This document shows, one piece after another, positions 33,253 through 45,468 of a stretch of 64,000 nucleotides of DNA. Position numbers and translations under genes: made by a program. The notes beneath the pieces are model-generated. The model saw nothing but the letters and a program-made list of their open reading frames with translations. It was not told the origin of the DNA and did no database searches. Origin of the DNA: Saprolegnia diclina VS20 (lineage: Eukaryota; Oomycota; Saprolegniomycetes; Saprolegniales; Saprolegniaceae). The stretch covers positions 456,859 to 520,858 of the forward strand of contig NW_008246068.1 of assembly GCF_000281045.1 (NCBI RefSeq), read 5' to 3'. Within the stretch, counting starts at the first letter, position 1, and each line of letters opens with the position of its first letter.

Positions 33253-36200
33253 ATGTCCCGCGTGCTCGACCTGGTCAAGGAAGCGCAGCTCGCGGTCGAT
33301 GCGAATGAGAAGGTCGCCGTGCTGCACCGGCTGAAGGAGGTTGTGCTCGAGCGCAGCCCGCCTCCGGGACTGCAAGAGTACATGGCTGCGATGGACGGTC
33401 TTGCCGCCATGGCCAGCGAGCGCAATGTGAACGTCGCGAAGACCATCTGCCAGTTCATCGAAGACGCCATGGACCCTGCACGGAACGCGTCGATCAAGTC
33501 GCCGCCCGTGCTCTCCAAGACGCGCTTCACGCTCTTCCAGGCGACGGCCGCGGTTCTCACCATCAACGCCGGTCCATCGGCCGTGCGCAAGGCGCTCAAG
33601 CTTCTCGACAAGTACGTACCCGCGACGATCTACTTTGTCTGGACGCAGCCGCTCGACGCGCTCGACGAGTCTGTGTGGCTCCAAATGCTCGATACGATCC
33701 AGATCCTGCAACACATCATCGACCAGCTCCAGGACGCCGAGTCGATTCTGCTCGCAGCGCGTGTGCTCGAGACGGTCGCGCTTCACTTTTCGTTTGCCAC
33801 CGACAGCGTCCATCGCGACCCCGCGCGCTCCAACGTCCAACCGGACGCCGTGCACCTCGCGATGATCCCGGCGTCGCACCGCTTTGTGCGCCCCGAGACG
33901 CTCGCCGACCTCGGCCAGCACATTGTGCACGCGCTCTGCGACCGCCTTTCGTCGGCGCCCCGCCACCCGATGCTCTCGTTTGGCCGTCGCGAGTTTGTGA
34001 GCTTCATCCACTCGATCAGTCTTCTCGCGTGTCTGCGCACCGACTTTGCACCGATCGTCGTGCCCTGCCTCGTCAACTTTCCATCGGCCATGGACGCAGT
34101 CGATGCACGCGTCCAGGACACGCTCCTGCATGCGATCAAGGCCAACTTGATCAAGCTGCTCCGCCTGCCGCTGCCGAGTGACCTCCAGGAAGACATGACC
34201 AACACGCTGATTGCGATGGATGCCTCCAAGCGGGCGCTCGAAGCCCTTAGCAAGTCGAAAGAGACGCGGCGCATGTACGTGGCGGCGCCGACCGACGCGT
34301 CGCTCAAGAACCTCCGGCGCGACGACGCCAAGCGGCGCCTTCCGTTCGACGCCAACAGCCTCAAGAACAAGCGCGCAAAAGTCGAGGACGTCAAACCGAC
34401 CGCCATCACGGCCGAGTCGATCGTCAACCTCCCGAATGACCACGTCGTGCGCTTCGTGCTTGGCAACATGGGCAACCTGCCGGCGGTCGCGCCCCTGACC
34501 GCGTCGGGCGCCAAGCTCGAGCTCCTCCACACGCCAAGCGCGCTCAAAGATCGCATCACGTCCATGTTGTCGCGGCTGGCGACGCCGTCGTCGGTGCTGG
34601 CGCTGGCCATGAACGCCAAGAAGACGGCCGCCGCGCGCCGGGACCCGCGTCTGCGGCGCGACAACGCCAAGACGGAGGCGCCGAGCCTCTTGCCGGCGTT
34701 CGATGACAACAGCCTCGAGTCGGTGACCAACATTATGTGTGCGAACGCGCAGACGCTCGTCGAGCCGATCATTTCGGTCACAAAGGACGAGGTTACGCGC
34801 GAATACAACGCGATCCGCGTCAACATCAAGCCCGTGAGCGACGAATGGTGCCGGCAAATGGCGCACTTGAGCGTCTCGCGCATGCTCGAGAACGAGTACG
34901 GCATCCTCACGAGCGGCCACGAAGGGCTGCGCGAGGCGCTGATCTGCCGCCTCGCGACCAGCCGATGGCTGCTGGAAGAAAACGCGCGCGACGCCAAGTC
35001 GATGCACAAGCTCATCGTCGACTTTGTCGGCGAGTCGCTGCACAAGCGGCACATGATCCTCGTCTCGCTCGCTTACCACGAGTACACGCGGTCGCTGTAC
35101 GACAGCAGCACGCAGAGTGTCGACCACGGCCGGTACCCGCGCTTGCTCGAGCTTATTTGCGCAATGCTCTCGACGCGCATCGACCCCAGCGTCGCTGCCG
35201 ACAAGAAGCTCTTTTACTCGATCTTGTCGCACTTTCCGGGTCTTACGAAAGACGTGCTCGCGATGCTGGCCAAGCAGCTCGGGGACGCCGCCGACAACCA
35301 GCGGCTCATCATGGGGGTCAGCGCGCTCCGCAACTACATTACGGACCGCGCGGCGGGCCAAGAGGCGTGTCTGCACATCCTCCTGCATTTTGCCACGCAC
35401 GTGGAGGAGGCGACGCGCAACCTCACGATCCGGTGCCTTGCCAACCAGATTTACCCGCTCCCCAAGATGCACGAGATCATTGAAGCGCACGCGATGACAC
35501 TCATGACGTCGCTCTGCGAAGCATCCGACGACGCAGCCGTGATTGCGGACGATAACGAAGAAGAATGCAAGCACAAGATGGGCGACGACGTCCAGGAGGC
35601 GCTCACAACCCGCGTGCCGCTCTCGCCGCGCCGCAAGTACTACTTGGACCGCATCGTGCAGCCAGCGGTCACGGTGGACGACACGCTTTTGGCGTTTTCC
35701 AAGGAGCTGCAAAAAGAGCACGACTTTAGCGTCGCGCCCGAGAGCGAAGCCCACGTCCTCCAGCGCATGGAGCTGTTCCTGGCGCTCTGCGCCAAGAAAC
35801 CCGAGCTCTTTGCTCACTTTGTGTCGACGTATGCGCGCGCGTCGCCGCCCGTGCAGCACGTGCTCGTGACGTCGGTCGATAAGCTCATCAAGCATCTCAA
35901 GCAGCGTGAGGGCGACGCGGTCGTGCTCGCCCAGCTGCAGCCGTTCCCAGCGACCGCGCTGGACTTTGTGGGTCATGTGGTGCGGCTGCTGGTGTCGCTC
36001 TCGCGCGACCCGTCGACGCTCGTGGAACCTCTTCTCGCGCTTTACAACGACCATGCGACGTACCCCGATGCGGTCGGTCTCTTGATTCCGATTGTGTCGG
36101 AAATGACGACCGACGTCTTCTTGCCGCTCTTGCCGCGCTTCTTCCAACTGCCGCCCGCACGGTTGACGGAAACCATGACCAAGCTGCTTGCGCCGATCCC

Positions 36201-36822
36201 GCTCAAGGTCGATCCGACGGCGCTCCTCCTCGCGCTGCACCACGTGCCCGACGAAGCCGAGCGCCAAAAGCCTGTGCTGAAAGCGATTGGCATGTGCCTC
36301 GAGCACCCTGCCGTGTTTACGCCTGACGTGTTCCAGGCCGTGATTACGACGCTCGTGCAAGAGTCGCCGATCCCCAAGTTTACGATGCGCACGATGATCC
36401 AAGCCGTCCAGCTGTACTCGAAGCTGCGCAAGCCGATGGCGTCGAGCCTCGAAGCGCTCGTCGTCCGAGAACTCTGGACGATGGACGAGACGCTCTGGAA
36501 GGGATTTATGAAGTGCGCTGTTGTTGTCCAGCCGCACTCGTTCCCGGTGCTCCTTCAGCTACCACTGGAGCAAGGCCAAAGCATCCTCGAGATGGACGAA
36601 GGCAAGGACCTCCTCGAGCCGTTCAAGGCGTTTTGCGCGAAGGATGATGTGGTGCTGAGCGCCGCATGGCGGACGTACTTGGGTCTCGATGACGTCAAGG
36701 ACGATGAGGCGGTCAAGGATGAAGTCAAGGACGAACCGCAAGCCGAGATCCAGGACCAAAACCAGAACCAGGACGCCATGGGTGATGTCAAGATGGAAGA
36801 CGACCAAACCAACAGCGCTTAA
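33253..36822 (+). CDS. SYMPK: Symplekin, scaffold of mRNA 3'-end processing
   Basis: Single exon, 1,189 residues. Symplekin (yeast Pta1) is a HEAT-repeat scaffold that links the cleavage and polyadenylation factor complexes in the nucleus. The N-terminal 300 residues are helical repeats. The C-terminal domain is the clearest part: FTMRTMIQAVQLYSKLRKP, then LWKGFMKCAVVVQPHSFPVLLQLP, matching the W-x-GFIKC...KPQSFxVxLQLP pattern of the family. The ATG giving MSRVLDLVKEAQ was chosen over an upstream in-frame stretch without coding character. The extreme C-terminus is a low-complexity Asp/Lys/Gln tail (about residues 1155-1189). The absence of introns is unusual for a gene this long in this window. 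It is convergent with the B-box giant, 44 bases between stop codons. Confidence 0.85.
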   Translation: MSRVLDLVKEAQLAVDANEKVAVLHRLKEVVLERSPPPGLQEYMAAMDGLAAMASERNVNVAKTICQFIEDAMDPARNASIKSPPVLSKTRFTLFQATAAVLTINAGPSAVRKALKLLDKYVPATIYFVWTQPLDALDESVWLQMLDTIQILQHIIDQLQDAESILLAARVLETVALHFSFATDSVHRDPARSNVQPDAVHLAMIPASHRFVRPETLADLGQHIVHALCDRLSSAPRHPMLSFGRREFVSFIHSISLLACLRTDFAPIVVPCLVNFPSAMDAVDARVQDTLLHAIKANLIKLLRLPLPSDLQEDMTNTLIAMDASKRALEALSKSKETRRMYVAAPTDASLKNLRRDDAKRRLPFDANSLKNKRAKVEDVKPTAITAESIVNLPNDHVVRFVLGNMGNLPAVAPLTASGAKLELLHTPSALKDRITSMLSRLATPSSVLALAMNAKKTAAARRDPRLRRDNAKTEAPSLLPAFDDNSLESVTNIMCANAQTLVEPIISVTKDEVTREYNAIRVNIKPVSDEWCRQMAHLSVSRMLENEYGILTSGHEGLREALICRLATSRWLLEENARDAKSMHKLIVDFVGESLHKRHMILVSLAYHEYTRSLYDSSTQSVDHGRYPRLLELICAMLSTRIDPSVAADKKLFYSILSHFPGLTKDVLAMLAKQLGDAADNQRLIMGVSALRNYITDRAAGQEACLHILLHFATHVEEATRNLTIRCLANQIYPLPKMHEIIEAHAMTLMTSLCEASDDAAVIADDNEEECKHKMGDDVQEALTTRVPLSPRRKYYLDRIVQPAVTVDDTLLAFSKELQKEHDFSVAPESEAHVLQRMELFLALCAKKPELFAHFVSTYARASPPVQHVLVTSVDKLIKHLKQREGDAVVLAQLQPFPATALDFVGHVVRLLVSLSRDPSTLVEPLLALYNDHATYPDAVGLLIPIVSEMTTDVFLPLLPRFFQLPPARLTETMTKLLAPIPLKVDPTALLLALHHVPDEAERQKPVLKAIGMCLEHPAVFTPDVFQAVITTLVQESPIPKFTMRTMIQAVQLYSKLRKPMASSLEALVVRELWTMDETLWKGFMKCAVVVQPHSFPVLLQLPLEQGQSILEMDEGKDLLEPFKAFCAKDDVVLSAAWRTYLGLDDVKDDEAVKDEVKDEPQAEIQDQNQNQDAMGDVKMEDDQTNSA

Positions 36823-36866
36823 ATCGTAATATGGTTTTACGCGATTTGAAGGGGTAGGTGTGTGGA

Positions 36867-39800
36867 TCATTTGGACGCGGTTTGCGTTTTGGCGGCGGCG
36901 GCGGCGGCTCGCTGGAGCCGCGACACTTCGCGCAGGTCCCGTAGGAGGTTGGTGACGCGCGACGGTTTGGCTTCGTTGCGTGCAATCGTCGCTTGGGCGG
37001 ACGCCATGATCTTGGCGACCTCTGCCGCGTCCTTGCCGGTCGCAAGCAGCAGCTGGACGGTGCAGTGGTCGACGCAGTAGGGCTGCGACTTGAAGACTGG
37101 CGACGAGCACCCAGATATGCCACATGGCGCGTCTTTCACCTTCTTCTTCGTCTCCTGCTCGGGCTCGACGACCTGTTGTTGCGGTGCTTGGTTGGTTTCT
37201 AACTTCTCGGCACGCTTGCGCTCGGCAATCATTGCTTTCTCGCGCCGCAACGTCTCGAGATGCTGCTCTTCCAACCTGCGCTGGCGCGCCAAGGCGTCGG
37301 CGGCCGCGTCGTTGTCAGCAGCTTTTCGGAGTGCTGCAATCTTGCGCTCGAGTTCCAGAATGGGCGCGGTGGCTTGGATCGGCACGAGCGAGGGCAGTGG
37401 CTCGGCTTGGTGCTCGACGCGCTTGCCCTTGGCGTGGTAGCGCTCAAAGCAACCGGGGTTGCCCATCCAGCGCGCGCTACAGTACTTGTCGCCACAGCTC
37501 ACGCACTTACGATCCGCAGGTTTGCCGCAGTCGGCGCAGAGGTTGTCGCCGTACAGTGCGGCTTTGGCCGCTGCGAGCTGCGTCTCGAGGCAGGCACCGA
37601 CATGCTTGGACGCGACGCGGCAGACCGTGCATACGTGCTTGCTGCAGTGGCGACAGACCGCGTCCGTCGCGCGCGCGTTGCAGGCGACGCAGTGCCCGGC
37701 GCCTTCGTAGAGCGGGTGCGGAATCGGCTCCATCGCATGGCTCGCCTTGTTGCCGCGGGCGTGCGTGCGGTCGGCGCAGTCCATGCACAGCGCGTCTTGG
37801 CACACGAGGCAGCGCTTGATCGCGACGCGCTCTTCGCACTCGATGCAGACCTGCGCTTGTGCCGGGTATGTCTCGATGGTGTGGCGGGCGCGGGAGCCCT
37901 TGGCGTGGACGCGGATGCAGCACTTGTCGCAGTAGTCTTCCTTGCAGTCGAGGCACCGGTGGCTGCTATAGCGCGTGCACTCGACGCAGCGCAGCGGTGC
38001 CGCGTGAATGTGGTTGAGCGGCTGGTACGTGTGCCACGACAGCGCTGGTGGGTGGCCAATGCAAAAGCACGCAAAGCAGTAGTAGACATAGTCGCCACTC
38101 GACGTGCAGCACACGTCGCAGACGCGGCTCGCGCGCTCATTCTTGCACAGCGAACAGACCACGTTGCTCTCGAACGACATGGCCTCGGGCGCTTGGTTGC
38201 TCGATGCGAGCCACGGCCAGCTCAAAATGCGCCTCTTAGACACACGGTCGACGACAAGTGGCCGGAACGGCAGTGCGCGGCCGTACTCGTCGATGGGCGG
38301 CCGGCTCAGGCGCTCCTGCGTCGGCGTGTAGACGTAAAAACTGAGCTGACTCGCCTCCACGTAGTGTTCTTCGTACTCGGAGGCTTGCTCGGCGAGGAGC
38401 CAAGTTCGGGTGCTACGAGCTACCATGCAGCGGTACGCGAGCTGGAGCACAGTGGCGCAGCGATGGCGGTAGGCGACGAGCGACGTGTACCACCGGTGCA
38501 GTCGGAGCATGCGAAAGAGGCTCTGGGCGAGGATCGTGGCGCGGATGTACTGCAGACAAAACTCAAGGCCGCCGACGCGAAGATACAAGGCGGCTTGTCC
38601 GACCGAGAGCTTCCGGGCGGCCGCAATGTTGTGCTCCCAGAGCCCGCGCGTCTTGGGTATCACGGCAAGCACCTAACACCGTCGCAATGTCAACACGGAC
38701 GCTGGAAGCGAGATGCAACGACCTTTGTGAGCTGGGACGGAGTGAGCGGCACGGCACTGAGGGCGAGCTTGGGGTCGTGGGCGACGCCAATGATGCAGTG
38801 CGAGATGGCGATCGCATCGAGGAGACAGCGTGCGAGGTGCTTCAGTTGCATGTTGGCGGCAATGACGGCGCAGCGCTTGAGCGCGCTTTGGTACAGTTTG
38901 TAGAGCTGCACTTCTTTCTCTTCGGTCGTCGACTGCGGTGGAACGAGCTCGACGCTCAAGTTCTCAGTGGCTTGCTGCGGCCGGCCGCTGTAGAGGCGAA
39001 TGTACATCTCGAGCTGCTTGGTCGAGACGGGCACGGGCAGCTCTCGCAACGCGCGCACGAGGCTCAGGACGCGGCCTTGCTGGCCCGTAAAGTGCGACAA
39101 GAGACTCGACTGCAACACCTTCTCAGACGCAATGCAGAGAAACCCGTGCTTCTCTGGCACCGGGGGCATGCGGGGCGTGAGCGGGTACATTCGGGTCGAG
39201 CAGGGCGGTCTCGGTCGCGGCGCCGCTTTTAAAATCGCCTTGTCCTCCTTGGTCCACGCCACGTTGTAGAGCGACAGCAGCTTGCTTTCGGGTATCGACC
39301 AGAACGCCTCGATTGAGAGTTTGGCTTTGACGAACGACGCCGCGTACTTGGCTAGCCCGAGCCGATGCAAGTAAACGCTCAGCGACATGCCCTCAAGGTC
39401 GAACCCGACGTGCGCGATGGCCGCGCCGGCCGCAATTGTCGCGTGCACGTGCTCGACAAACGAAAAGCTGTAGAGCAAAGTCAGGAACGCTTTCCGGCCG
39501 AGGAACATGTGGTGCGCCGCCTGGATCGCACGCGCTGCGTACTCTTGCTCAAAGACGTACTCGGGGGCGTCCCACGAGACTGCGCCGGACGCTGCATTGT
39601 AGTAGTACGTCCGACTGTTGGGCTCGTCGACCGTGCGCCACCCAAACGGCATCTCGACTTTGGTGTACGCGAGCGTCAGCGAAGTGTGCCGGTTTGGCGC
39701 CAGCGCCGATGCGAGGCCGTCGTACGCCAACAACATGGACACGAGCGCGGACGCGTGGTGGCTTGGAGGCCGCGCGTACGGCGGCAAGAGCAGCGCCGCC

Positions 39801-42800
39801 TTGGCCTCCCGAAGGACACTGCGATGGTACGCAGATGCAAACACAATGTAGTGGGCTTCGACAAGAGGCGATATGGACGGTACGCTCGGCATGGCCTTGC
39901 GCCGGGACCGCGGCTCCATCGCATTGGTCCACTGCAGCGTGAGCGGGTTGCGCGTCGCATGTGGCTGAATACGCAGCGTCACGTAGCGCTGCCGGTCCAT
40001 CCAAAGCGGATCCCACAGCGCCCGCTCGCGTTCTTTCTTGGCGGCGCGGAGCTGTGTGCGGAGGTAGCTCTGGCGCCGACATCGCCCAAGGAACCGCCGG
40101 CTCGCGCGCTGGAGCTTCAAGCAGGCCGCGTGGTGTGAAATCGCGTAGCTGGGTCGTTCCCAGACCATACTGCCCGTTGGCGTGTGGACGTAGTACCAGA
40201 CTTGAAACTGGTCGTGCCAGTCGGCTTCGTACCCAAACTGGAGTGTGCGACTCAGTTCGTCGAGAAGCGCAGCGTGGGCCGCGGCGGCCTGACGCTCGGC
40301 AATGACCTTTTGCATCGCTCTGACATCGTCCTCCCAGACGCGGCGCACAGTGCTGCTTTGCCGGTCGGCGTCGTACGATGCTTGGAGGTGCGTGCGCAAG
40401 TGCGCGAGTCGGAGGTTCTTGAGCAGCTGGCGACCTTGCCGCGTGCGCCAGAGGCGCTGGACCATCTTGGCGCTCGCGTCCATCTCGAGAAGGCGCGTCA
40501 TGCACTGCCGCCACACCATTGGACGGTGCGGTAGCTTGGTCATATGCGCTGCATGCGTCGATTCGAGCAAAGCCGCTGGGATCGGAAGCGACGACGATGC
40601 GTGGGCGTCGGCCATGTCAACGACCGACACAGCGAGCAGCTCGGCCATGCGCTCGACTGCAAACTGCAGGATGTCGCAGCAGGCTTGCAGCCGGGTGGTC
40701 TCAGCCTTGCCGATCTCCGCGTCGAGCTTGGAGTAGAGGAGGTTGGGCGTATGGAGCTTGACGTCCGAGATCGTCGTGTACATACCGAAAAACATCACCA
40801 GCTGGCACGTGGTCACGGCCTTGGCGCGCAGCGACTCGATGAACGAGAGCGCGCGGTACTCGTTGTTGGGGAAGTAGTCCAAGAAGAGACGTTTGATGTG
40901 CTACACAATGTCGTCAGAACCAAACGTCGCATCGCAGCTCAGTAGACACCTCGGGCGACTCGATGTAGAGGCAGCTGCGCTGCACAAAGATCGCCTTGAC
41001 CTCGCGCTCTTCCATGCGCTTGAGCGCCTTCTTGGCGACCTCCCATGCCTCTTTGGCTGCCACGACGCTCGGCGCCCGCCGGTCGCGCTCGCTGTCCAAC
41101 GTTTCAAGGAGCTCGGTCGCGGCGCGCAGCTGCTGAGCAGTCACCTCGAGCCGGTGACGCAGCGCACGTGGCGGGTGTTTGAAGTCCTGAGCTTCGAGCG
41201 TCGCCGCGTTGTGCCGCTCGGTGGCTGTCATCAGAATGCCTTTTTGGTGCGCCGCCCGGGCGACTGCGGTCGTATACGGTGCGTCGAGACGGCGAAAGGT
41301 GGCGCTGAGCTCGGCCACGAGGCGCCGCTGGTCGCGCACGTCCTCGAGCCACGTGCGATAATGCAACGCCGACAGCAGCGTCTGCCGGAGGTCCTTGTCG
41401 CGCACCAACGTCATCATCTGCGACTCGGAAAGCTTGCGCAGCCCTGCAACACTCTTGCACCTACACCCACGTGAGACATCGCATATCGCCTTGACGAACC
41501 ATGTACCCGAGCCCCACTAGGTCGTCGTACAAGCTCTCGAGGCCCAGTCGGCGCAGCCAACCCGGTAAACCGAGGCTCACCATCGGGTCAAACGGGTCAA
41601 AATGCCGCAGCGACGCCTCGACCGCGTGCGAGACGATCGCCATCAGATGCGTAAACGACTTGTACGGGTTCGCCACGCGCCGTCGCTGGATCGTTAGCAA
41701 GCGCGCTGCAAAACGCTTTTGCGCGTTCTGGCGCCACACCCGCTGCAGTCGCGTCGCCATGCGCTGTCGCAGCGCGTCACGCGTCCAGCGCATGACGAGG
41801 GCGTGGCGACAGCGACAGCCGCGCCAGCACCTATTCCTTCTCGCTCAGCTGCGATCGACGAGGTCAGCACGTTGTACCGCTGCAGTGTCGTCGCATGCCG
41901 ACTGCGCGTGTGCATCACACTACGCGTCACATTCTCCATGGCCTACGCGTGATCCGATGCAATGGTATGTCATAATGCGTCATCAAGTACCTGCACCAGC
42001 ACGCGCTGCATGAAGGCACTCGCAGCGCAATATCGCCGGGCGCGGTGGAGTCCAGCGACGTATCGCCGGGCCTGCCACCCGCGCGCAATGCGCTGAATCG
42101 CGATCGCAGCGCGCGTCTTCTTGACAAACGCCCGCGTCCACGCACCATGCACCAGCGCCTGTATCGTGGTGGCAGCAACATCGCGCACCTCGCGCAGCGC
42201 TCGGGCGCCATGACACAGCATTCGCTGCTTGAAGGTTTGGAGATGCCGAAGCATGCGGCCGGGCACCGCTTTGCGCCACCAGTACTGCAGCCGCGTCGCA
42301 GCGCGCATGCGCCGAGCGTGGTGGACGCGGAACCACCACTTGAGGCGGCGGTGCATCACCCGCTCGAAATGGCGCTGCGTGCGTGCCCAGCGCGCCTTGT
42401 AGCACCGATAGGCGCACTGAATTCGAGTCGCGAGAGCGAGGCGTTGACGCCGCACGAATCCTTTCAGATAGCGCTGGAGCGTCCGCGCGTGCTGGTGCCG
42501 GGCCAGTCGATGCAATGTCGCCGCCTCGTGGCGCTCGTCCACGTCCTTTTCGCGCAGACAGCCGAGGAGGAAGAACGTCGTGTACTCGTTGTTGCGCCGG
42601 TACCACGCCTTTTGGATCAAGAGTGCCGCCGAGACGCGCCGCGCCAGGTACATTCGGACGGCCCGCGCGCCGCGTCGCCCGAGATGCCCGCGCACCATGC
42701 GCTGCAGCAGCATCGTCGCCTGCCAGCGCGCTTCGACGAACCGCCGCTCGACAAGCACGACCGTGCGGACGAATTTCCGCCCGATGCGGCCGCGCCAGCT

Positions 42801-43850
42801 GCGCTGCACTAGGAAGGCTGCCGAGCGCAGCCGCACAAAGTGGCTGCGGCAGAGGTACCGGCGGATAGCAGCTTGCATGCGCTGGATCTGACGGCGCACT
42901 TTGATGTAGGCAAACACCGCGATGCGTTTTCGCGCCAGCGCCTGAATACGAATGGCCGCGCGGCGCTGTCGCTGCATGAACTTGCGAAAGCGGCGCCCGC
43001 GGTACGGCGCCTGGACTGCAATCGCCGCGGCCCAGAGCGCTCGGCGCTCGAGCCGAATCCGCAGCGGAATACCAAACGGAAGATGCGCACGCGGGGGCGC
43101 GAGGTACATGTCACGCAAGGCGCCGTTGATCAGACCGTCGTCGTGGAGCTTGTAGACGCGCTGGAGAGCAAAGTACCGGCGGACGCAGGGCTGGATGCAG
43201 CGGGCGGCGACGTCGCGGGCCATGTACAGGTCGGCCCGCGTTGTCTGGACCCACTTGACGTAGCCTTTGTGCAGAAAGGCCTTGACCATGAGCGCCATGG
43301 CGAGGCGCATGCGCTTGAGCGCGGCTTGCCGCACAAAGGCGCCCATGCGGTCGTGGTACCGCGCGCGCTCGACAAGGCCTTTCCACTGCACATACGCGAC
43401 GCGCTGCTGGTTGAGCTCAAACTCTTCGAGCCAGAGCGCCATTGCGTGCTGGAGTCGGTCACGGCAGTAGCCGACGCCGCCCGGCAGCTCAAAGAGAAAC
43501 TTGAGCGGGAGTTTGTTCCGCATCGAGTGGATGCGGCGGTCCATTCGGACGCGCAGTGCGGCTTCTTGGTCACGCAAGGTGTGCAGCGCGGTGCTAAAGC
43601 CGCGCATAAGCGTCGAATGCTCGGCGCTTGCGAGCGCATCGACCGCGGCCGTCGACGTCGATTCGATGGGACACGAGAGGATCGCGAGGAGGCGCCGGCG
43701 CTTGTACTCGGCACTCGAAATGTCGAGCGACGCGTCGTACTCGTCGTCGTTGGCAGCGTCGGTGGGGCGGACCACGAGCCGCCGCTTGGGCGCAGGGACA
43801 TAGATCAAACTCTGGAGTTCCGGGTGCGGTGCAAAGCTCGAGTCTACCAT
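36867..43850 (-). CDS. Giant IQ / WW / SAM-like / B-box scaffold protein
   Basis: Six exons: 43850-41991, 41942-41878, 41830-41507, 41460-40950, 40900-38723, 38672-36867; introns 48, 47, 46, 49 and 50 nt; 2,247 residues. The N-terminal 700 residues are a long array of IQ-type calmodulin-binding helices (AAIRRYLC, FLVQRSWRGRIGRKFV, ATRIQCAYRCYKARW, AAFLVQRSWRG and others). Next come two WW domains: QVWYYVHTPTGSMVWERP at about residue 1155 and PFGWRTVDEPNSRTYYYN at about 1340. A SAM-like segment (LHRLGLAKYAASFVKAKL) follows at about 1430, then several Cys/His-rich B-box-type zinc fingers (C-x2-C...H-x-K-G) from about 1810 to 2080. A coiled coil and a final Cys/His motif end it. A cytoskeletal, centrosomal or flagellar Ca2+/calmodulin scaffold is a reasonable guess; no orthologue is recognised. 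Confidence 0.75.
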
Positions 43851-43972
43851 CGCGTTACTGCATGCAAAGAGGAGGGAGTGTACCGAGAATGACTGGGTGG
43901 ACGTCGCCCCACGGCGTCGGCCGCAGTCGACTACACAGTGCGATGGATGAGACGTTGTCGGCACCTGCCAAG

Positions 43973-45147
43973 CTACCTCGCGGCCGACCGGCGAACGCTC
44001 TGGCGGCTGAACGGGAGACTCATCGGCATCTCGTTCGTCGCCAGCATCGCCAGCATCTGATCGGGCGGGAGCAGGAACGGCCGGCGATCGGTCGGCAGCG
44101 ACGCTTCGTAGAGCGACGAGGGCAATATGAGGTTGGGTGTCACAGCGAGCGCGGTCGTGAGCTTGGAGCCTTTGACAGCGCGGGTCGGCTTGCGGATGGT
44201 GCGCGGCCGCATGGTCGGGGTCGCAGCAGGCGTCAACGTTGCGGCATTAGACAGCGGACGCTGGAACGGATAGTAGACTTGGGGCACGCCGTAGCCCGCA
44301 AACCGCTTCTCGTACTCGTACACGGGGAGATCGTCGCCGCTTGCTGTAAGTCCCATGATGTCGCCTTCGTTGCCAAACAAGACGGATCTACGCTGCGCAT
44401 GAGACACATGGAAGGGGTAGAGGGAGGGATACCGCATCGGCGTGTGCCGGCTGGGTGGCTTGGACCGCGACGCGACGGTGCGGGGCCGTCGGGCAGCCGC
44501 CGCCGTCGTCGGTTTGCGGTCTTCTTGTTGGTTCGTTGACGCCACGGGGCTGGTCGGTCGTACATCGGTTGTCATCTTGCGCTTCCGTAGCTTGACGGGC
44601 GCGGCAAGCACGAGCAGCTCCGAGTGGAGCGACACGAGATGGCCGAGCCCGGTGCTAGTAGTCGGGTACGGGGCTAGAGAGCAAGGAGGGCGAGGAGAGA
44701 GCGTGAGGAAGATATTACCTTCCATGAGCATCGAGATGACGAGACAGCAGTTGACATGGATCTTGCGCGTGTCCATGGACGACGCCTTCTTGGTATGGCG
44801 GCAGTGGTTGACGATCTGCAGGAGCGCGTCGACCAAGACGTCCGAGTCCAGCTTGAGCTGCCGCTTGAGGCTCGCGTCGCGCTCCATGAGCAGCCCCAGC
44901 GTCCGCGCTGCCATGGCTAGTCCAGAGGATGTGGGAGGCGCTCGCGAGACCATACAGTACCGCGCGTTAGCATCGGGTTGGCTTGGTTGCGCAGGATCCC
45001 GATCACGTCGTTGACATACGACGGACGGCCTTGCAAGACCGCGTCGTCGACGTCCACGCGTTGCTGCTTGGCGCAGCCCGCGATCCACGCCACGTCCTCG
45101 TCCGGCGACGGCTGCTCCCTGGGCGTCGACCGCTTTCGCCCCGCCAT
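43973..45147 (-). CDS. Uncharacterised protein
   Basis: Three exons: 45147-44961, 44916-44719, 44673-43973; introns 44 and 45 nt; 361 residues. The N-terminal 150 residues look helical, perhaps armadillo-like (LKLDSDVLVDALLQIVNHC, KIHVNCCLVISMLME). The remainder is basic, Pro/Ser/Thr-rich and probably disordered, with phospho-site-like stretches and an aromatic patch (YEYEKRFAGYGVPQVYYPF). No domain is recognised. It lies 122 bases upstream of the start of the giant IQ gene on the same strand, so the two might share expression, but nothing more can be inferred. Confidence 0.6.
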
Positions 45148-45468
45148 CGCAAAGATACCGTGCCCTTTCAAGCAGGCTAAACGCACGCCCTCTACGGTGG
45201 CAACTAGCAAACAACCGGACAAGATGAGGTCGATAATACGGCGTTCTACGACGTCCACCACGGAGAAAAGCCTCTCTACATAGTATTCATGCCCCAAAGA
45301 CGAAGCGAGATCGCACGGCGTCGTCGGCAGTGGAAGCGCGGCGCTTCAAGTTGCGTGTGTTCAGTCTCATGTTGAGTGTTTAGAACTATAAAATCATATT
45401 TGGTATCGATGATATATGTGTTTAAAACACTGCGTTTTTCGATTGACACAAGATTTGGCAAAGCAAAC
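45148..45468. other. Divergent intergenic region, no gene seen
   Basis: About 320 bases between the divergent starts of the uncharacterised 361-residue protein and the dual-specificity phosphatase. AT-rich near 45370-45450, just before the phosphatase ATG. It probably holds both promoters. Confidence 0.4.

Noticed and set aside
33612-33650. A possible 36-nt intron (GTACGTACCC ... GACGCAG) inside symplekin.
   Set aside because: Removing it changes phase and breaks the frame, while reading through gives continuous sensible coding sequence.
33079-36537. A 1,150-codon open frame on the minus strand opposite symplekin.
   Set aside because: It is rich in Arg, Val, His and Leu, has no domain, and runs exactly antisense to a well-supported gene. 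GC-biased third positions suppress stop codons on the opposite strand, producing long shadow frames throughout this window.
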